Source of the DNA: Trogon surrucura
Lineage: Eukaryota > Chordata > Aves > Trogoniformes > Trogonidae
Direction: 5' to 3'
Assembly (NCBI GenBank): GCA_020746105.1
Contig: CM036630.1
Span: forward strand, 9,033,840-9,097,839
Length of the DNA: 64,000 nucleotides
The position numbers were made by a program, and so were the translations under genes. Below the pieces are notes generated by a model, which was not told the DNA's origin, made no database searches, and worked only from the letters and a program-made list of their open reading frames with translations. Positions 26,451 to 39,345 of the stretch are shown piece by piece; the first letter of the stretch is position 1; every line of letters begins with the position of its first letter.

Positions 26451-29400
26451 ACCGAAGTCTGGTAAAGCGGAGTGACTCGCTCCTTGCAGTCAGCAAGTCA
26501 TTGGAAAGATTTAAAAAAAGAAAAACTGAAGCAACTGCCTGGCCCCCAGAGGTGCACAAGGAGTGAATCTCTCTAGTGTGCGTTCATTATTCCTGTTTAA
26601 ATCAACGTGTTTTACCATAGCAACTGCCAAAGAAGGAATCAACAGTTTTTGAGCAAACAAACACTTATTAAAGCACCCTTCTGAAATATTTATGTTTTGT
26701 TCCCAAAAGCCCTCTAAGTGCATTGACAGAGCGGAGCAGCACAGCGCTGCATGGCACCAGGAGTGTCAGGAGAGCTTTTTCTCTGCTGCCTGGCAAAGTG
26801 GAAAAAACATTCTTCAGTGGTCTGTTTATCAGCCCAGGAGTTTAACCTTCTCCACACAATGTGACTGAGAAACTGGGAGATGGAAGTGACTCTGTCAGAG
26901 AGCAGGACAGCCTCAGTCCTTCCTTCAGCCTCAGGTTGGTCTTGAAGAGTGGCTCCAAATTACAAATTGTCTGGTTTTCAAATTCCCTGAAGATTTCACT
27001 CTGAAGTCTAATGAAACAATTTTTGTCAAAATTAATTCTGTGATGATGTTTATAATGAATTAAAGGAGATAAGAAATGCAAGAGGAGTTTGTGGCATGGA
27101 AACTGCAAGGTGTTCAAGAAAGGAAATGCAAACTTATGCAGAAAAACAGAAAAGAGACCTAAGGAGATCAAGGATGTCATGACATAAACACTTCCTTCAG
27201 CAGTGAAGGCAGCTGTAGAGGTACTTGTCCACCTCTCCCATTTGTCAACTTTGCTGTCACCTCAATGCTTCAGATGCAATGTGGAGGCTGAGAGCACTGA
27301 AAATGTCTGAGATGGGGAGCACCCTCCTGCAAACAGGACTGAGGAATGGAGGTGGGGAGCATGGAGGGAGGGAAAGAGCTTTTAAATGGATTTTACTGCT
27401 GTCTAGCAGCAATCTGAGAGAAGTGCGCTACAGAGAGCAATTGCTATCTCTCATCATTCATAGTTCATCATCCAGGAGCTGCAGAATAGCCCTGAGGTCT
27501 CTTGTTGTCTAAGAAAGCCAAACATTGATCATTTTATGGGTGTCTGTTCTTCTGGTGTGTTTCCCTTCCTCAGGAAGCAAATCAGACAGCTTGTTCTTGA
27601 AAATAGGCTCCCCAAAACTCACTGTTTCAGGCTGGTATTTAACGTGTCCCACGTTTGTCATCTTGTGCCAAGTGTTGCTTCCTTGACAATGATGGAGCTG
27701 TTCAAAAGCAAGGGCTGTAAAAGAGAATGAAATAGCTTTACTGAAGAAAAGTTGTTTATGATTGCGCTTTCCTGGAGTTGTCGGCCAACTCTTATGAGTA
27801 AATATTGTTTTACAAGTGAAAAACTCACATGGGCCTGCTGTTATTGCTGTTTTGTTTTTTTTTTTTCTGGGGTGAGTTTTCTGCATAAATCAAGATAGCA
27901 AGAAAATCATGTACCATTACACTGACAGAAAGGTTTAAAATGCTTGAGGTGTTTGAACTGAACTGTGGGTCTTGTCAGAAATGCCAAAAATTGTGATAAG
28001 ATAAAGCTATACCAGCTGTCCTTGGCTGAAGTTCATCCATTTGCAGCCTCCAGGACCACCACAAGCTGGAGCTGGAGATGGCCATGCAAGAATACTAGTG
28101 CACATTTTTTACATTATCTTATTTGGTAGTTGGTAGATCTGTGGGGTGTTGGGTATGGAGGAAAATGTGTCCCTTTCTCCCAATATTCTCCCTTGAAAAG
28201 AAGCAACACAATTAAACTGTCAGGAAGCATGTGCCAGAGCACTCCAGCAGAAGGGGCTGCTGAAAGCAGGAGTGGGCATTGCTCACAAATACAGCGAGGG
28301 CGTGGGCACAACTGAGCAAGCAAACGTCTTGGAGGACGTCAGCCTCACTGGTGGGATCTGCGTCAGTCCAGGCAGACAGACTGGAAAGCTGCAGAGAAGA
28401 TGACTGTTCCCCCTGTGCAAAAATAATGTACACATGGCCAAAGTATGTCAAACATCCTCTACCATGGGAAGCAAGGGAATAAGAAGCAACGTAAGGCAGA
28501 GGAATCAAAATCAGGCCATACTTTGATACACATTTGATTTGGCACCACCATCAAAGTTAGAGTGTTCTTCATGCTGGATTCATTCACTTGCAGGCATCCT
28601 CCAGTGATGCCTCCTGTACTCTGCAGGCATGAATATCCCTATACCCATGGAAAGAATCACAGTGAGGTCTCCCCATGTGGAGATTTCCAGTCAGTCGGTC
28701 CAGCTGGCTGTTTACTTTTCCTTCCTGCCAGGTTACCTGGACCTGTTTGCAGATGCAGAGCAGAGCGGGTGGCTCGGTGGATGCAGCGAAGGGCCAGGCT
28801 GCGGGGACACACCTGCTGCTTTCCACAGATGCTGTGCCAGCTTGAGTGCAACATCAACATACAGAGCTCGTTTTGCTCTTAGGGCACATCTCTCCTCCAC
28901 AGCTCATTTGCTGTGCGTAGATACATGAGCAGAATTTATCTTCTGAGCAGGACGTCATGGGATCTGGCCATATAAATGTAGCTACATAGCCTCTTGGACA
29001 AGCAAATTTCTTTAGAATGAGTTTGCTAATCTCCATCTTGGATTGCAGTGCGCTCCGAAGACACATGCAAGGCAGATGGACAATGTGGCTACGAGGCAGG
29101 ATTCCCTTAAGATTTACTTCAATGTGATAGAAGGTCTCAGTCTTTTCAATCCCCACCGCCACAAAATAGCAGAAAAGGGTTTGGAATCTCAACTCCTAAA
29201 ATTGCTTGAAATCTCTCATTTTGCAAACCTAAGAGCTCTCCCATTCAGCTGTGAATTGGATGCTTACAGTGCAGGAGATGAGTCAAGCAGAGAAAATGTG
29301 TCAAGTGCATGGTCCGCCAAGTACCTGCCTAAACTACAGCCTTCCAGTATCATTTTTCACTGTACTGGGAGCCAGTGCCTGCATGGAAAGGAGTCTCCAA

Positions 29401-32400
29401 GCTCTGTTTGACTGCAGCAAAGCAGAGATTTTTGAGTCAAGCTTCAGGAAAGAAAGGCAATCACCAAACCAGTTCAGCCACCCAGAGTCTATACAAAAAA
29501 AAAACGTTAAAAAGGACATGCTACTGTCAGGGGAGATCTTCAAGAGGTGGAGTACTGTTGTACAGCACGCACGGGCTCAACCCGCTCAGAGATAATAGAC
29601 CACATTTTCTGCAGTTTGTTCAGGGCAGTAAAACCCCCTGAAGGGCTATTCAGTGACTGACATCAGTGAATGCAGGGGATAAATAATAGCAAACTGCAGC
29701 TTTGTGTTCTCATGTAGGACAAACGTGAAGAGGTAGAATTATGTGACCGTTTAACCTAAATGATGCCCAACTGACTGTGCTAGCCCTAATTGTTTATCCA
29801 GTGATGCTATATACAAGTATTTGCCAGGCTTTTTTCAAAGAAGAAAAGAAATATTTCCTTAAATAAAAGAGCTCCACTGTTCTTTGTAATGTTCTCTATT
29901 GTAAGCATTCATAGATTTTCTCCAACAAAGGTTATTACGAATCACCTAGACTTCCACCCAGAAGTCTAGGAAAAATGATGAGCAGGGGACACTGTTTTAC
30001 TTCATATATTTTTATTGCTTCATATTTTTTGCTGCCACCTTTTCCCATTAAATAGAGCAGGCAGATGTCTAAGGAGAGGTACCTGTCCTTCAGAAGCACA
30101 AAAGCCCCCAACACTGATGGCCACAGTAAGTCACGCACCCCTGATGGGTCACAAAACAGGGGACAGCCCCCTGGGAGCACAGGCTCAGACCACAGAGGTA
30201 TCACACTGCACAAGGTAGGGGCCAGGAGGTGGCTGAGGGGAAGCACATCCCTCATTCACACCCGCACGCAGCCCACAAGGCTCTTTCCAGCGGCTCTGCA
30301 AGGCCCAGGGAGGAGCCGTGGCTCTGCAGAGCATCCGGGAATGCAGAGGTAGGGCTGCACCCTCCACCCTTTCCCCCGACTTGTGCCACTGATTAAGTTA
30401 AACTTAGAGCCACTGTTCTCAACCTGTACATGGCATTAAGTTTGCTCTGTCCCTTCCAGACTTTCAGTGCTCATCTAGGAGTTCGTTTGCCTTTCTTTCC
30501 CCATGGTATCAATCTAATAAAAGTTATTATTTTTCTCTGCCAACTCTGTCTCACTCAGATTACCAATGTTACTTACACAGACTTTACTACTAAGCATTCA
30601 CGCCTTGACTTTTTTAGTACCACCAAGTTTGTCCATTTATTTCCCAAACTTGATTTAGCACAGTTTATCCTGGCAGTGGACAAGCCATGTGGACAAGCCA
30701 TGTGCTCCTGCTGACCAGCAGACAGGCTATATACGTTCTGGCTCAGTGTCAACTCAATGCCATAATGCGAGTCCCAAATTGGAGCTGGCTTACAGCTGGG
30801 TGGCTCAGATCGCAGGCAAAGCAGGTTCTTCAGACCAGCCACAAAAACATGCCCTTACACAGGGCAGTTGACTCTAAATCTAAACTGAAATGCTCTTCAC
30901 TTGCTTTTCCTGTTAACACCTCTAGCACAGCCCTTTGTATTCACTCCAAAATGAGGTGACAAAGAGGACACTTTGGTGGGTAGAATTTTTGCCCTTGCAC
31001 AAGTTAGGTAACGTTAACTTTGCCTAGTTAAGAGTTGTGTTAGAAACCTTGCAAAAGGCCTTTTTCTGGCAGTTGCTTGTAGGATTAGAGAGCTCCCTAG
31101 GCATGGAATGGAATTTAGCACCTCGAGAGCCTGAGGACAAGAAAGAGGTGATGTTGAGCAGCCAATGTGCCTCATGCAGGGCACTTGCAAGACCCATTTC
31201 AAACGTCCATCACAGGTGGAGCCAGACTTTCCAGGGACCTTAGTCCTGAGATGATGGGTATGAACTCTAATCACACATTTTGATTTATTTGTTCTGAATT
31301 TCATGATCTGATATGTCATTTCCATTCCACGCTACGCAACAGTTGGCATTGGCTATAGTCTGGCTCACCCTAGTGGTCTGAAGCTTAATGAGATGTATGT
31401 AATGCTCTGTAATTGCTTTGGGTGATTTAAGTATTAATGCAAAGTCCTCCAGTCACTTTTGAGCAGTTAAATTAAAAGCAAACTGGATTTTTCTAGCTAT
31501 GGTGTGTTTCCAGGTGATAAATGCATTTTAACAAATCTCGTAAAACCTTCTCTTTCTCCAGCACTGAATGTAATTTGGATTTTTATGGTTCTTTTTAATA
31601 GTTCCTCAAATAATTTCATCAGCATAAAGTCTCCTCCTGGATGGAAATTTAATAAAAAGCTGCATTGTTGTGAAAGGTATGAGCATGATCTAATCTCACC
31701 ACTCTTATTCCCAGACCTTGTAAATGTATTCCTAACAGTCTGAGAGTTAATAATTAATAAATGAAATAAATTACTTGGAAATTTCAAGCTTACGCCGTGC
31801 TCACCCCACTTGCTTGGCCAATGATAATTAGCACTTTCATGTTGAAGTGAGATGCCCTGATGCTTCTGTGGTTCAAAGTAACCAGCTGCACTATCCAAAT
31901 AAAGATGTAGAGTGGTCCATGCATTCACATCATCGTGATCGTGTCTCTGCCTTTGGCAGGAGCGGGGTCTGTTGTATTTGTAAAACTGCACTTGCACGAG
32001 TTTACTGAGTTCAGACCTGGAAAAAACGCACTCAAATAAAGGTGCAGAAAATGCCTGGTCTTTCTTGCATGCCATGACATGGCAAAACAACAGCCCAAGG
32101 ACATGAGCTATCATCTGGACCATGATTGAATCAGGAAGAGAAGAGTATCGATATCTCCAGTGCAGCAGATGGTCTGCGCTCTGATACTCCAATTTATTTA
32201 CAAAGTTACTGCTGCCAGAAACCCTAGAACATGTCTGCATCTTTCTCTGGGTCATAGATGTCCTCACAGATCTGTTTGGGTGTATAACGAACATTTGAAA
32301 GAGTTTTATAATCCACCTTATAATTCAGCAGCCTTACAATAGGGTTCTGCAGCTCAGACGAGCAAAAACTTGATCAGGAAATAATCCCAGTTCGGTAGCA

Positions 32401-32829
32401 CAAGTTTTAGACATAATCGCTGCAAAACCACCGTCTTACTTTTTCTGCAGATCTGCATGAGAGACACTGTTTACTGAAATGAGTAGCTATGGATAAAGGT
32501 TCATTATGATCAGCCAGACTGTGTCTGTGCTGTGGAGATCAGGAATTCCCAGCTGCCTGCCTGGGCACTCGCTGTGTGTGTCTGGGCTCTGTTTTGTAGC
32601 GATGCTGCTTTGCTCCATCAACGACGTCCTCCCATCACCCGGTGCTGGGCTAGAAAGGAGCTGCACATGCAGGCTAGAAAAAGGGAAGAGCACATGTGGA
32701 TGTCCCTAAATCAGCAGCACTAATGGAATTAATCCTGGAGCACTTGTGAACCAGCCAAGGAAATTTCTAAAGCATTAGTGAGTATCTCTGAGAAGCGATG
32801 GTGGCAGGCCCCAAGGGACAGGAGAAACC
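26451..32829. other. Intergenic, no supported gene; one unusual open frame
   Basis: No recognised coding exon or transposon. The most notable content is a 265-codon ATG-initiated frame on the - strand at 31497-32294, in AT-rich sequence with no visible repeat. Its translation shows no signal peptide, transmembrane segment or family motif that I recognise, so I do not call it a gene (see findings). A 13-bp perfect tandem duplication lies at 30676-30701. Confidence 0.5.
30676..30701. repeat. 13-bp tandem duplication
   Basis: Two perfect adjacent copies of gtggacaagccat, followed by a partial third (gtg). This is a small, recent-looking slippage product. Confidence 0.9.
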
Positions 32830-33480
32830 AACAGTGCCCTAGTTTTAAAAAGGAGAAAAAAGGGCCCCAGGAGTTATCCACCAGCCTGCCTAACCCTATT
32901 TCTTGGAAAGATACTGGAACAAATTATTAAATAATCAATATAAACACCTAGAAGATAATAAAATGACAAGAAAAAGCCAGCATGGATTTCTCAAGAGCAA
33001 ATCACATCAAATCAATCTAATTTCCTTCTCTGACAGAATAACAGGTCTGGTGGAAAAGGGAGAAGCAGATGTGATATACCCTGACTGTAAAAAGACTGTG
33101 TACTCAGTATTACATGACAGTCTCCTGCGCAAATTAAGGGCATGTGAGTAAAACAGGAGCATAAAAAAACCCAACATAATTTGGGTGCATAAGCAGGAGA
33201 AAAAAACACTTCCTAAAGAGGCTATTTTGAGCAGGGACAGAGGAGCCTGGTTTGTTCATCATGTCCATTAATAACTGGTTTGTGTGACAGCAAAGATAAT
33301 ATAGTTTTATAAGCTGGGAGGTATCGTAAACAATATGAAGGACTGGATCTGAATTCAAATTGATCTAGATAATGGGATGAAATCTGTAAGCTGAAACTCA
33401 ATGAGGACAAATGCAGAATACTGTGCTTAGGCAGGAAAAAATAGAATGTACAAATTCAAAATGAGAAATGACTAACAAAG
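32830..33480 (+). mobile_element. Decayed CR1-type LINE reverse-transcriptase remnant
   Basis: Translated pieces, in different frames but in the correct order, match a CR1-clade reverse transcriptase. First comes PSFKKEKKGP (family FKKGKKEDPGNYRP region), then ACLTLFLGKILEQIIK, then SQHGFLKSKSHQINLISFSD with ITGLVEKGEADVIYPD, then HDSLLRKLRA, and finally KLNEDKCRILCLGR near 33390-33440. The middle part reads openly at 32903-33151. The catalytic block that should be YLDFSKAFDTV reads YPDCKKTVYSVL, and the segment expected to hold the FADD/YADD box (about 33150-33340) is unrecognisable. Frameshifts and stops make it inactive. It lies in the same orientation as UBTD2 and is much older than the other CR1 pieces in the window. 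Confidence 0.85.
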
Positions 33481-36400
33481 CATTGCTGAGAGGACAGTGA
33501 TACCAATTACTTTACCACTTCTGTCTGTGTGCAGAGTATTTCTTTTCTGATTACAATGGTTAACCTAGAATTTAATCCTGTGTACAGATGCTGTTTACAT
33601 TGGCAGAGCTTGTGGAAGTTCACACTTTTTTAGTCTTGGCAAAGAAAATTTCTTTTTCCAGGGTTTATTCATTAAAAAAATAGAGCTTAAGTAGAGGAAA
33701 GAGCTAACGTTGCACATTAGAAGTGATTCTCTCCTCTTTTAAGGCAGAGTTTTACTCTCGGGACAGTTGCAGTGTGTGCAGTGTGCCAGAGTGTGCCCCT
33801 GCGCCCTCCGAGCCCTGGGCTGTCCATCCTCCAGGGATGGAGCTCGCCCTACTGATGCAGTTCAGCCCCAGTACCCAGCATTGCATACTGGTTATGCCAA
33901 AAGACAGAAGAAACCTCAGAAATGGTCACTTAGAAGTTATAATTCCCAGAAAGGTGATTCCTGATTGATCCAGCAGCAAGGGTCCTGAAGCACAAGTTTT
34001 AGAGCTCCGTCACGTTTCCGTACCCAGTAACGTGATGCTCACATTTACCAGTATCAACATTTAAACCATTTTTCCATCTCTTCAGGTTTTTCCTATCACA
34101 AGTATCTTTGGTCAGCAGGTTGCATGGGTGACCTGAGGTGACATGAATCCAGGCTGTGGTGTTAACCATAAGAAAAGGGAGGAAGGGTCCTGGTAGAAAC
34201 ACTGGAGATCACTCCTTAGCACCACTTCTGCTGAACGGGCTTCCTTTGAGGTTTCCAGCCCTGTCAGATCTGCTTTAATCCCTGTGTCCCCTCAGTTTAA
34301 ATTGCTGGAAATGGTTCACAGAAGAGTGCAGAGTGCTGTGGTGGAAATCAAAGCAACACTTATTTATCTGAATTAATAGATTTTTAAGCTTGGCTCTGTG
34401 TGTCCCTTGACGAGTTTCTTACATGCACTGGAGGCCATGTCTTCACCAAGATAGGCCACGTAGGGTTGCTTGTACCGTGCTCTGTCTCACACAGACATGT
34501 TATTTTCCTTGATTCATACAAAGACTATCTAATAAGGCAGGAGGAGAAACTGCCTCTTTGTTTATTGGAAATATAACAATAGGATCCTATTATAAATCCC
34601 GAGGCAGTATGCAGCATGGGGGACAAACAACAGTCATCACCAGCCAAGATTTCTTGTTGTCTCTATTGTTATTATAAATATCATCATCAAGAGTTGAAAA
34701 CAGATTTTCAGCCAAGTTTATCACCCCTCATACAATTCCACCAACTCAATAGAGTTACAGTATATGTGAAATAAGCTTCTCCTCAGAGACAACAGTGATA
34801 AGAAGAGACAACTTTTTGACATACATCCAAGCAAAGTCATCCGACAGTTCAGTGTGAATGTACTCCGTCATCCTGGGGATCTTGTTCACGGTTTTTTCCT
34901 CCCCTTTCCATGCAAAGCTCAGTCTTATAACAGAAGACAAAATATTTCACCTCTGAATACTACATGTCACTATGAGGAACTAAGAGCTAGCATGAATCTG
35001 AGAGCAGAGAAGATGCATCATTTCTTTTCTTGGTGGCATTTGACCAGTGATAACGGCCATTGTCACTGTTATGATTTCTGGTTTCCTCCATAGAGAAATG
35101 AACAGGTCTGGGGCTTATGGTCATTCCTCCCTCACCCTTTTCCTCTCCCTCCCCTCTGCTGCTGCAGGGATGGTGTGGGAGGTCCAGACCCCCAGGGCTG
35201 TGGGCCACGGTGCCTTTCCTCCAGATGTCCTGCAAACCTGCGGAACGGGGAGCGACTGGCAGGGCCGGTGTCCCTGACCTGCCCCGCGAGGGCAGTGAGT
35301 GTTTGTCCCTTTCCGTGCCTCCACTTCCCTTCTGAGCAAGCACCTGCCCCACACACGCTGCTGTGACGTGCTCCCAGCACTGAGCGGGGAGAGCAAAGCA
35401 ATAGCTCAGCCAGATGTTTCCTACCACTGAGGAGCGAGGAGGAGGAACGAATATCCCACTGGAGTACGGCTGCAGTCCAAGCAAACACTTCCTGAGCACA
35501 TGCATCTTCTTCCAGCTCCACAGCCCAAGAGAATGCTCAAGATACAAATCTCAAATATTTGGAATATTAACATCTATCAGTTTCACACTTCCTTAAAGTA
35601 GCATATTTCTTGCATGACTGATCCTGCCATATGGTAACATTAGCTTGTACCATTACCATCTGGCTCAGCTTTAATTTTATCAAAAGCATTTTGACAGGAG
35701 GTAGCATCTTTCTTTTTTCGCCCATCCTTCTCCCGCCAAAACCTGTATGATTTCTCCTCAAATGAACTCAATTTTCAGTCCTGCATAAGAAGGTTGTCTG
35801 TATATTCTGTCTAGGAAATAGCATTTGGATTTCAAATGCTCTGCATTTGGGAAGCAGAGCTAAAATCCAGGAACAAGGGAAATCTCAAACTTCTTTCCCA
35901 AAGGAATTTTTGGTCTTCATTAGTGCAAAGCCAAGACAGAAGACATGAGTCCTGGTGTTACACATCTCTTCCACTCTCTACTCAGTTGCACGCTCCATGA
36001 AAAAAATGTTCTGACTTACCTGACTTACCCTGTTGCCATTGCTAGTATATGCCTTTATTCTTGCATGGAAAAAAAAAAAAAAAAAAAAAAAAAGAAATCT
36101 GAATCTCTTGCCCTTTTTCTTCTCACTTACTCATGACCACAGATATTTTTATCATGCTCCCTGCTACGTTCTGTTTATGAAGTAAACCACATCCTACACC
36201 CCCGTGTCTTCCCTTTTGAAACTTCGATGTGCTTTCAGGTAGAGGTATGAGATCCTGGGTGACCCCTCCAGATACTAATACAATACTGATAATAGTAGTG
36301 AATGCAGAAATGGTAATACCAGAACCCATTGTGTGGCCCGTCCCTTTGTGCTGGCTCAGTGACCCAGCAGTTCCAGCTGCACCAGAGCAGTCTGCAGGTA

Positions 36401-39129
36401 GGCTCAGGGCCCTCACCCACGCTTGTTCTCTTTGTCTCGCTACCACTAATCGTCTTCATTATTTAGCACACCGATACGTGACCCTCCTGCACCCACCCAG
36501 GCAGAGAATCAATTCGAATGCAGCTGAAAGAGGAGAACCTGTCCACAGACAGCAGGTCATAACAAGATAAGGTTCTCAGGGCTCCTATCGCAACCGATGG
36601 GCAAGCGCTGGCTCTCGGTACGCTTCAACAGCACCGGTTGGCTTTGAAAACTTCAATCCAGCGCTGCGACAATAATGGCAGGACATGAATGACTGCTCGC
36701 CTGCAGATTAGCAAGAGAGCAATACTCTTCGAATGTCATCAGAATAATAATAATTGTAAAAAATCACTTTAAATGTGTAGCTTATTTTGTCTGTGCGGTG
36801 TTTCGGCGTGCAGTCAGGAAGATCACCACAGGAGGGAAGCAGTGTTTTACTTTAGTTTCCTTCGTAGTTCAACCTATTTTTTTTCTTTTTGAATGTGTAT
36901 TTTGATCATTAGAAAAACCTCCCTGATATGTCAAAGCAATAAATATCTCTTATTCAGAGAATTTAAATTGACAGGACCTGTTTGGGATGGTAGGTTTAGA
37001 AATCCTTGCTTTCATAACAGCTTGCAGAATTCCAAATTTATTAAAAATGTGAAGCGTGTTTAAAGGGAAATGCAGCAATAAAGCTGTCATGAAACAGAAA
37101 ATGAACGTGGACACCTCACTTGCCTGCTGCCTTCACACGCGCTGGTCACAAGAGTACGTGATGGCCGACAGGTAATACTTTGATGTATAAGGTCCCCCCA
37201 CCCAGTTAAAAAGTAAGTTTGTAAGTTCTTAACTTTGAGTGCAAACAAGAAATGGAACTTGTAGTGGAATTGCTTATACACCTATAGCCTGAAGTTACAG
37301 CAAATCTTTTCCCACAGAAATTAAGTATGTGGCAAACATAACTTCACAAAGTCCTGGGTTTAAAGGCATAAATAAAGAGAGAAATATGTGATTAAACTCT
37401 TAGATGTTTCATTTATCCATTTCCAAAGTTTTCGGGATAAAAAGCAAAATATTTCCATGGTCCCCGTAAAATGAGCCTTTCTCAGCAGACAGGCTGGGGG
37501 CAGAGAGTGGTGCCACTGGTACATTCTGGGCAAATAAAAACTTCCAGCAAGGAATATTTGGGGAAATTTTGTGAGTTTCTGCAGTAGAATCCATCCCCCC
37601 TGGAGATTCCTAAAATCACCTCTGATGCTGCACATTAAATAGCGATTTTTAGTCTTTTCAGTGACCCCTTTTCTACAACTGAGGATAGAAACCACAGAGC
37701 TTTGCAGAAAAATGTAAAAGAAAGCTGAAACATCACCATTCTGTTATTACCAGCAAAAGTAGTCCATAGGAGCGGGAGTTGGACTTGGCAGAGGTCAGGA
37801 GAGAGCTATAACCTATTCTGCACATCAATATACTCTCCAGTCGATGGAATTTCCCTCAGAAGCTCAAACTTCCCATTCCAGCATTTCCCGCAGCAGAGAT
37901 GTGTGCCAAGGGACTGGGAATTGGGGGGGGTGTGCTCCTGGAGATGTGCTGGAGGACGTGCACTGCCAGAGGCACAGGGGAGGCACGGGCAAGACCAGGC
38001 AGACATTCACTGTTCGCAGTCGGCGAGCTCTGGATGTCCTGATGTCTGATGGGGTTCCTCAGCCACAGAGACGTCTCTGTGAAGTACATTTCTTTCTCTT
38101 GGTCATTCTAGGAAAACAAACTCCACCCAGTTTAGCATCATTTTGACACAGTTTTGTGATCTCTAGGTGGTGGAGATTGATACCAGTCGCTTTGGTATGG
38201 CTTTCTAACGGACAGATTGTATTAGCTTGGAGTCAGTCTAAAAATCGCTGGTGGGAATTCTGGAACGGGAACCGGCATTCCTCAAAACCGCGTCTAAATG
38301 TAAGTGCTGTGCATCATATGGCGGCAGGGAAACCTCCATCATGCTGCTGCAGCCTCATTAGTTTTCAGGAAGCGCACCATGTGGAAGTAAATCTGAAAAT
38401 AGCAACTTGCTAAATTTCTTCAGACTCTCTGAGGAGGAAGACAGGCTCGGCATCGCACGGCAGTTGGAGTCCACGGTTCTTTCCTGCTTCTGCTTCCTGT
38501 GGGACCTTTTGCAAATAACCTCATCTCTCGTGTCTCCCTTTCCCATCTGTCAAAGGAGTATGAAAGAGATCTGGGTAGACTTTCACTTACAATGATAAGA
38601 CTTTGATACTACAGTCCTGGGTAGTGCTGATAAAAATCAAAATGTTGATGCCTGAGACAGAAGCTTCAGCACTGGTGCAATTTGTCAGCATCTCATGCTT
38701 GTTCCCACGCAACGATGAATCATCAGAGAACAGGGATTTATCACACTGTATCATCGTGTGATGGCAAAACCCACCACCATTGACTGCAAGCAAACAGTGA
38801 GATCCCAGTTGGAGAGAAAAACTGGTGAAGTATACAAAATAGTCGAATATATAGGAATAAACAGGAAATAATCCTGACGATGCTAATGTAGATCCGTCTA
38901 AGGCTTTTTTACATACTGCATTCCTTGGGCCATGAACCCCATCGCTCTGGCCCTCCTGATAGAACATGCAGTCCAGTAGCACGTTGTGCCATAAGAAGAC
39001 CCTTTGGCCGTTTGCACTGTAGGCTTTATGACCCACAAAGAATCATTTCCAACCACACAGGGTAGTCGTACCTATATGGAATAGTCAATTCACTGCACCA
39101 TTTCATTTGTGAAATGACACTTCTGATCT
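33481..39129. other. Intergenic, no supported gene
   Basis: No coding exon recognised. The 186-codon - strand frame at 34987-35547 runs through a locally GC-rich patch (about 35160-35400) and overlaps frames on the + strand, so it is treated as chance. An A25 run is at 36069-36093 and a 9-bp tandem duplication (ctgacttac twice) at 36011-36028. The 36560-37000 stretch is repeat-free with unusual CpG retention for AT-rich DNA, and could be a conserved non-coding element. Confidence 0.5.
36069..36093. repeat. A25 homopolymer
   Basis: Twenty-five consecutive A residues. Bird genomes lack active L1-type poly(A) retrotransposition, and the sequence upstream shows no gene-like frame, so this is more likely a simple repeat than the tail of a processed pseudogene. 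Confidence 0.9.
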
Positions 39130-39345
39130 TCAAAGTGTTTTACATCCCACAAATTGCAGGCAGTTAACAAGTAATAGAGAGTAAGAATTAATTAATCCTA
39201 GCCATACCCTCAAGAGATATGTAGACAAACATTAATCTACTGAAATAGAGCAACTGAGGTGCCTTGTCCAAGGCCACGGTGGGCACCTAGGGCAGAGCCA
39301 AGATTAGAGCACAGAAACTCTGATAGCAAAGCTCAGTCCTTGCCT
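39130..39345 (-). mobile_element. MIR-like ancient SINE, antisense
   Basis: Reading along the + strand, the segments appear in the order of a reverse-complemented MIR element: 'caaagtgttttacat', then 'attaattaatcctagcc' with 'ataccctcaagag', then 'agcaactgaggtgccttg', 'tccaaggccac' and 'ggcagagccaagattagagc'. The near-full-length order of several independent blocks makes this the strongest of the ancient SINE calls here. It is probably an amniote-wide MIR family; the subfamily is not determinable by eye. Confidence 0.6.

Noticed and set aside
34987-35547. 186-codon - frame
   Set aside because: Lies on a GC-rich patch with other overlapping frames; no homology recognised.
36000-36093. Processed pseudogene ending in the A25 run
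   Set aside because: No gene-like or spliced-mRNA-like sequence upstream, and poly(A)-dependent retroposition is rare in birds.
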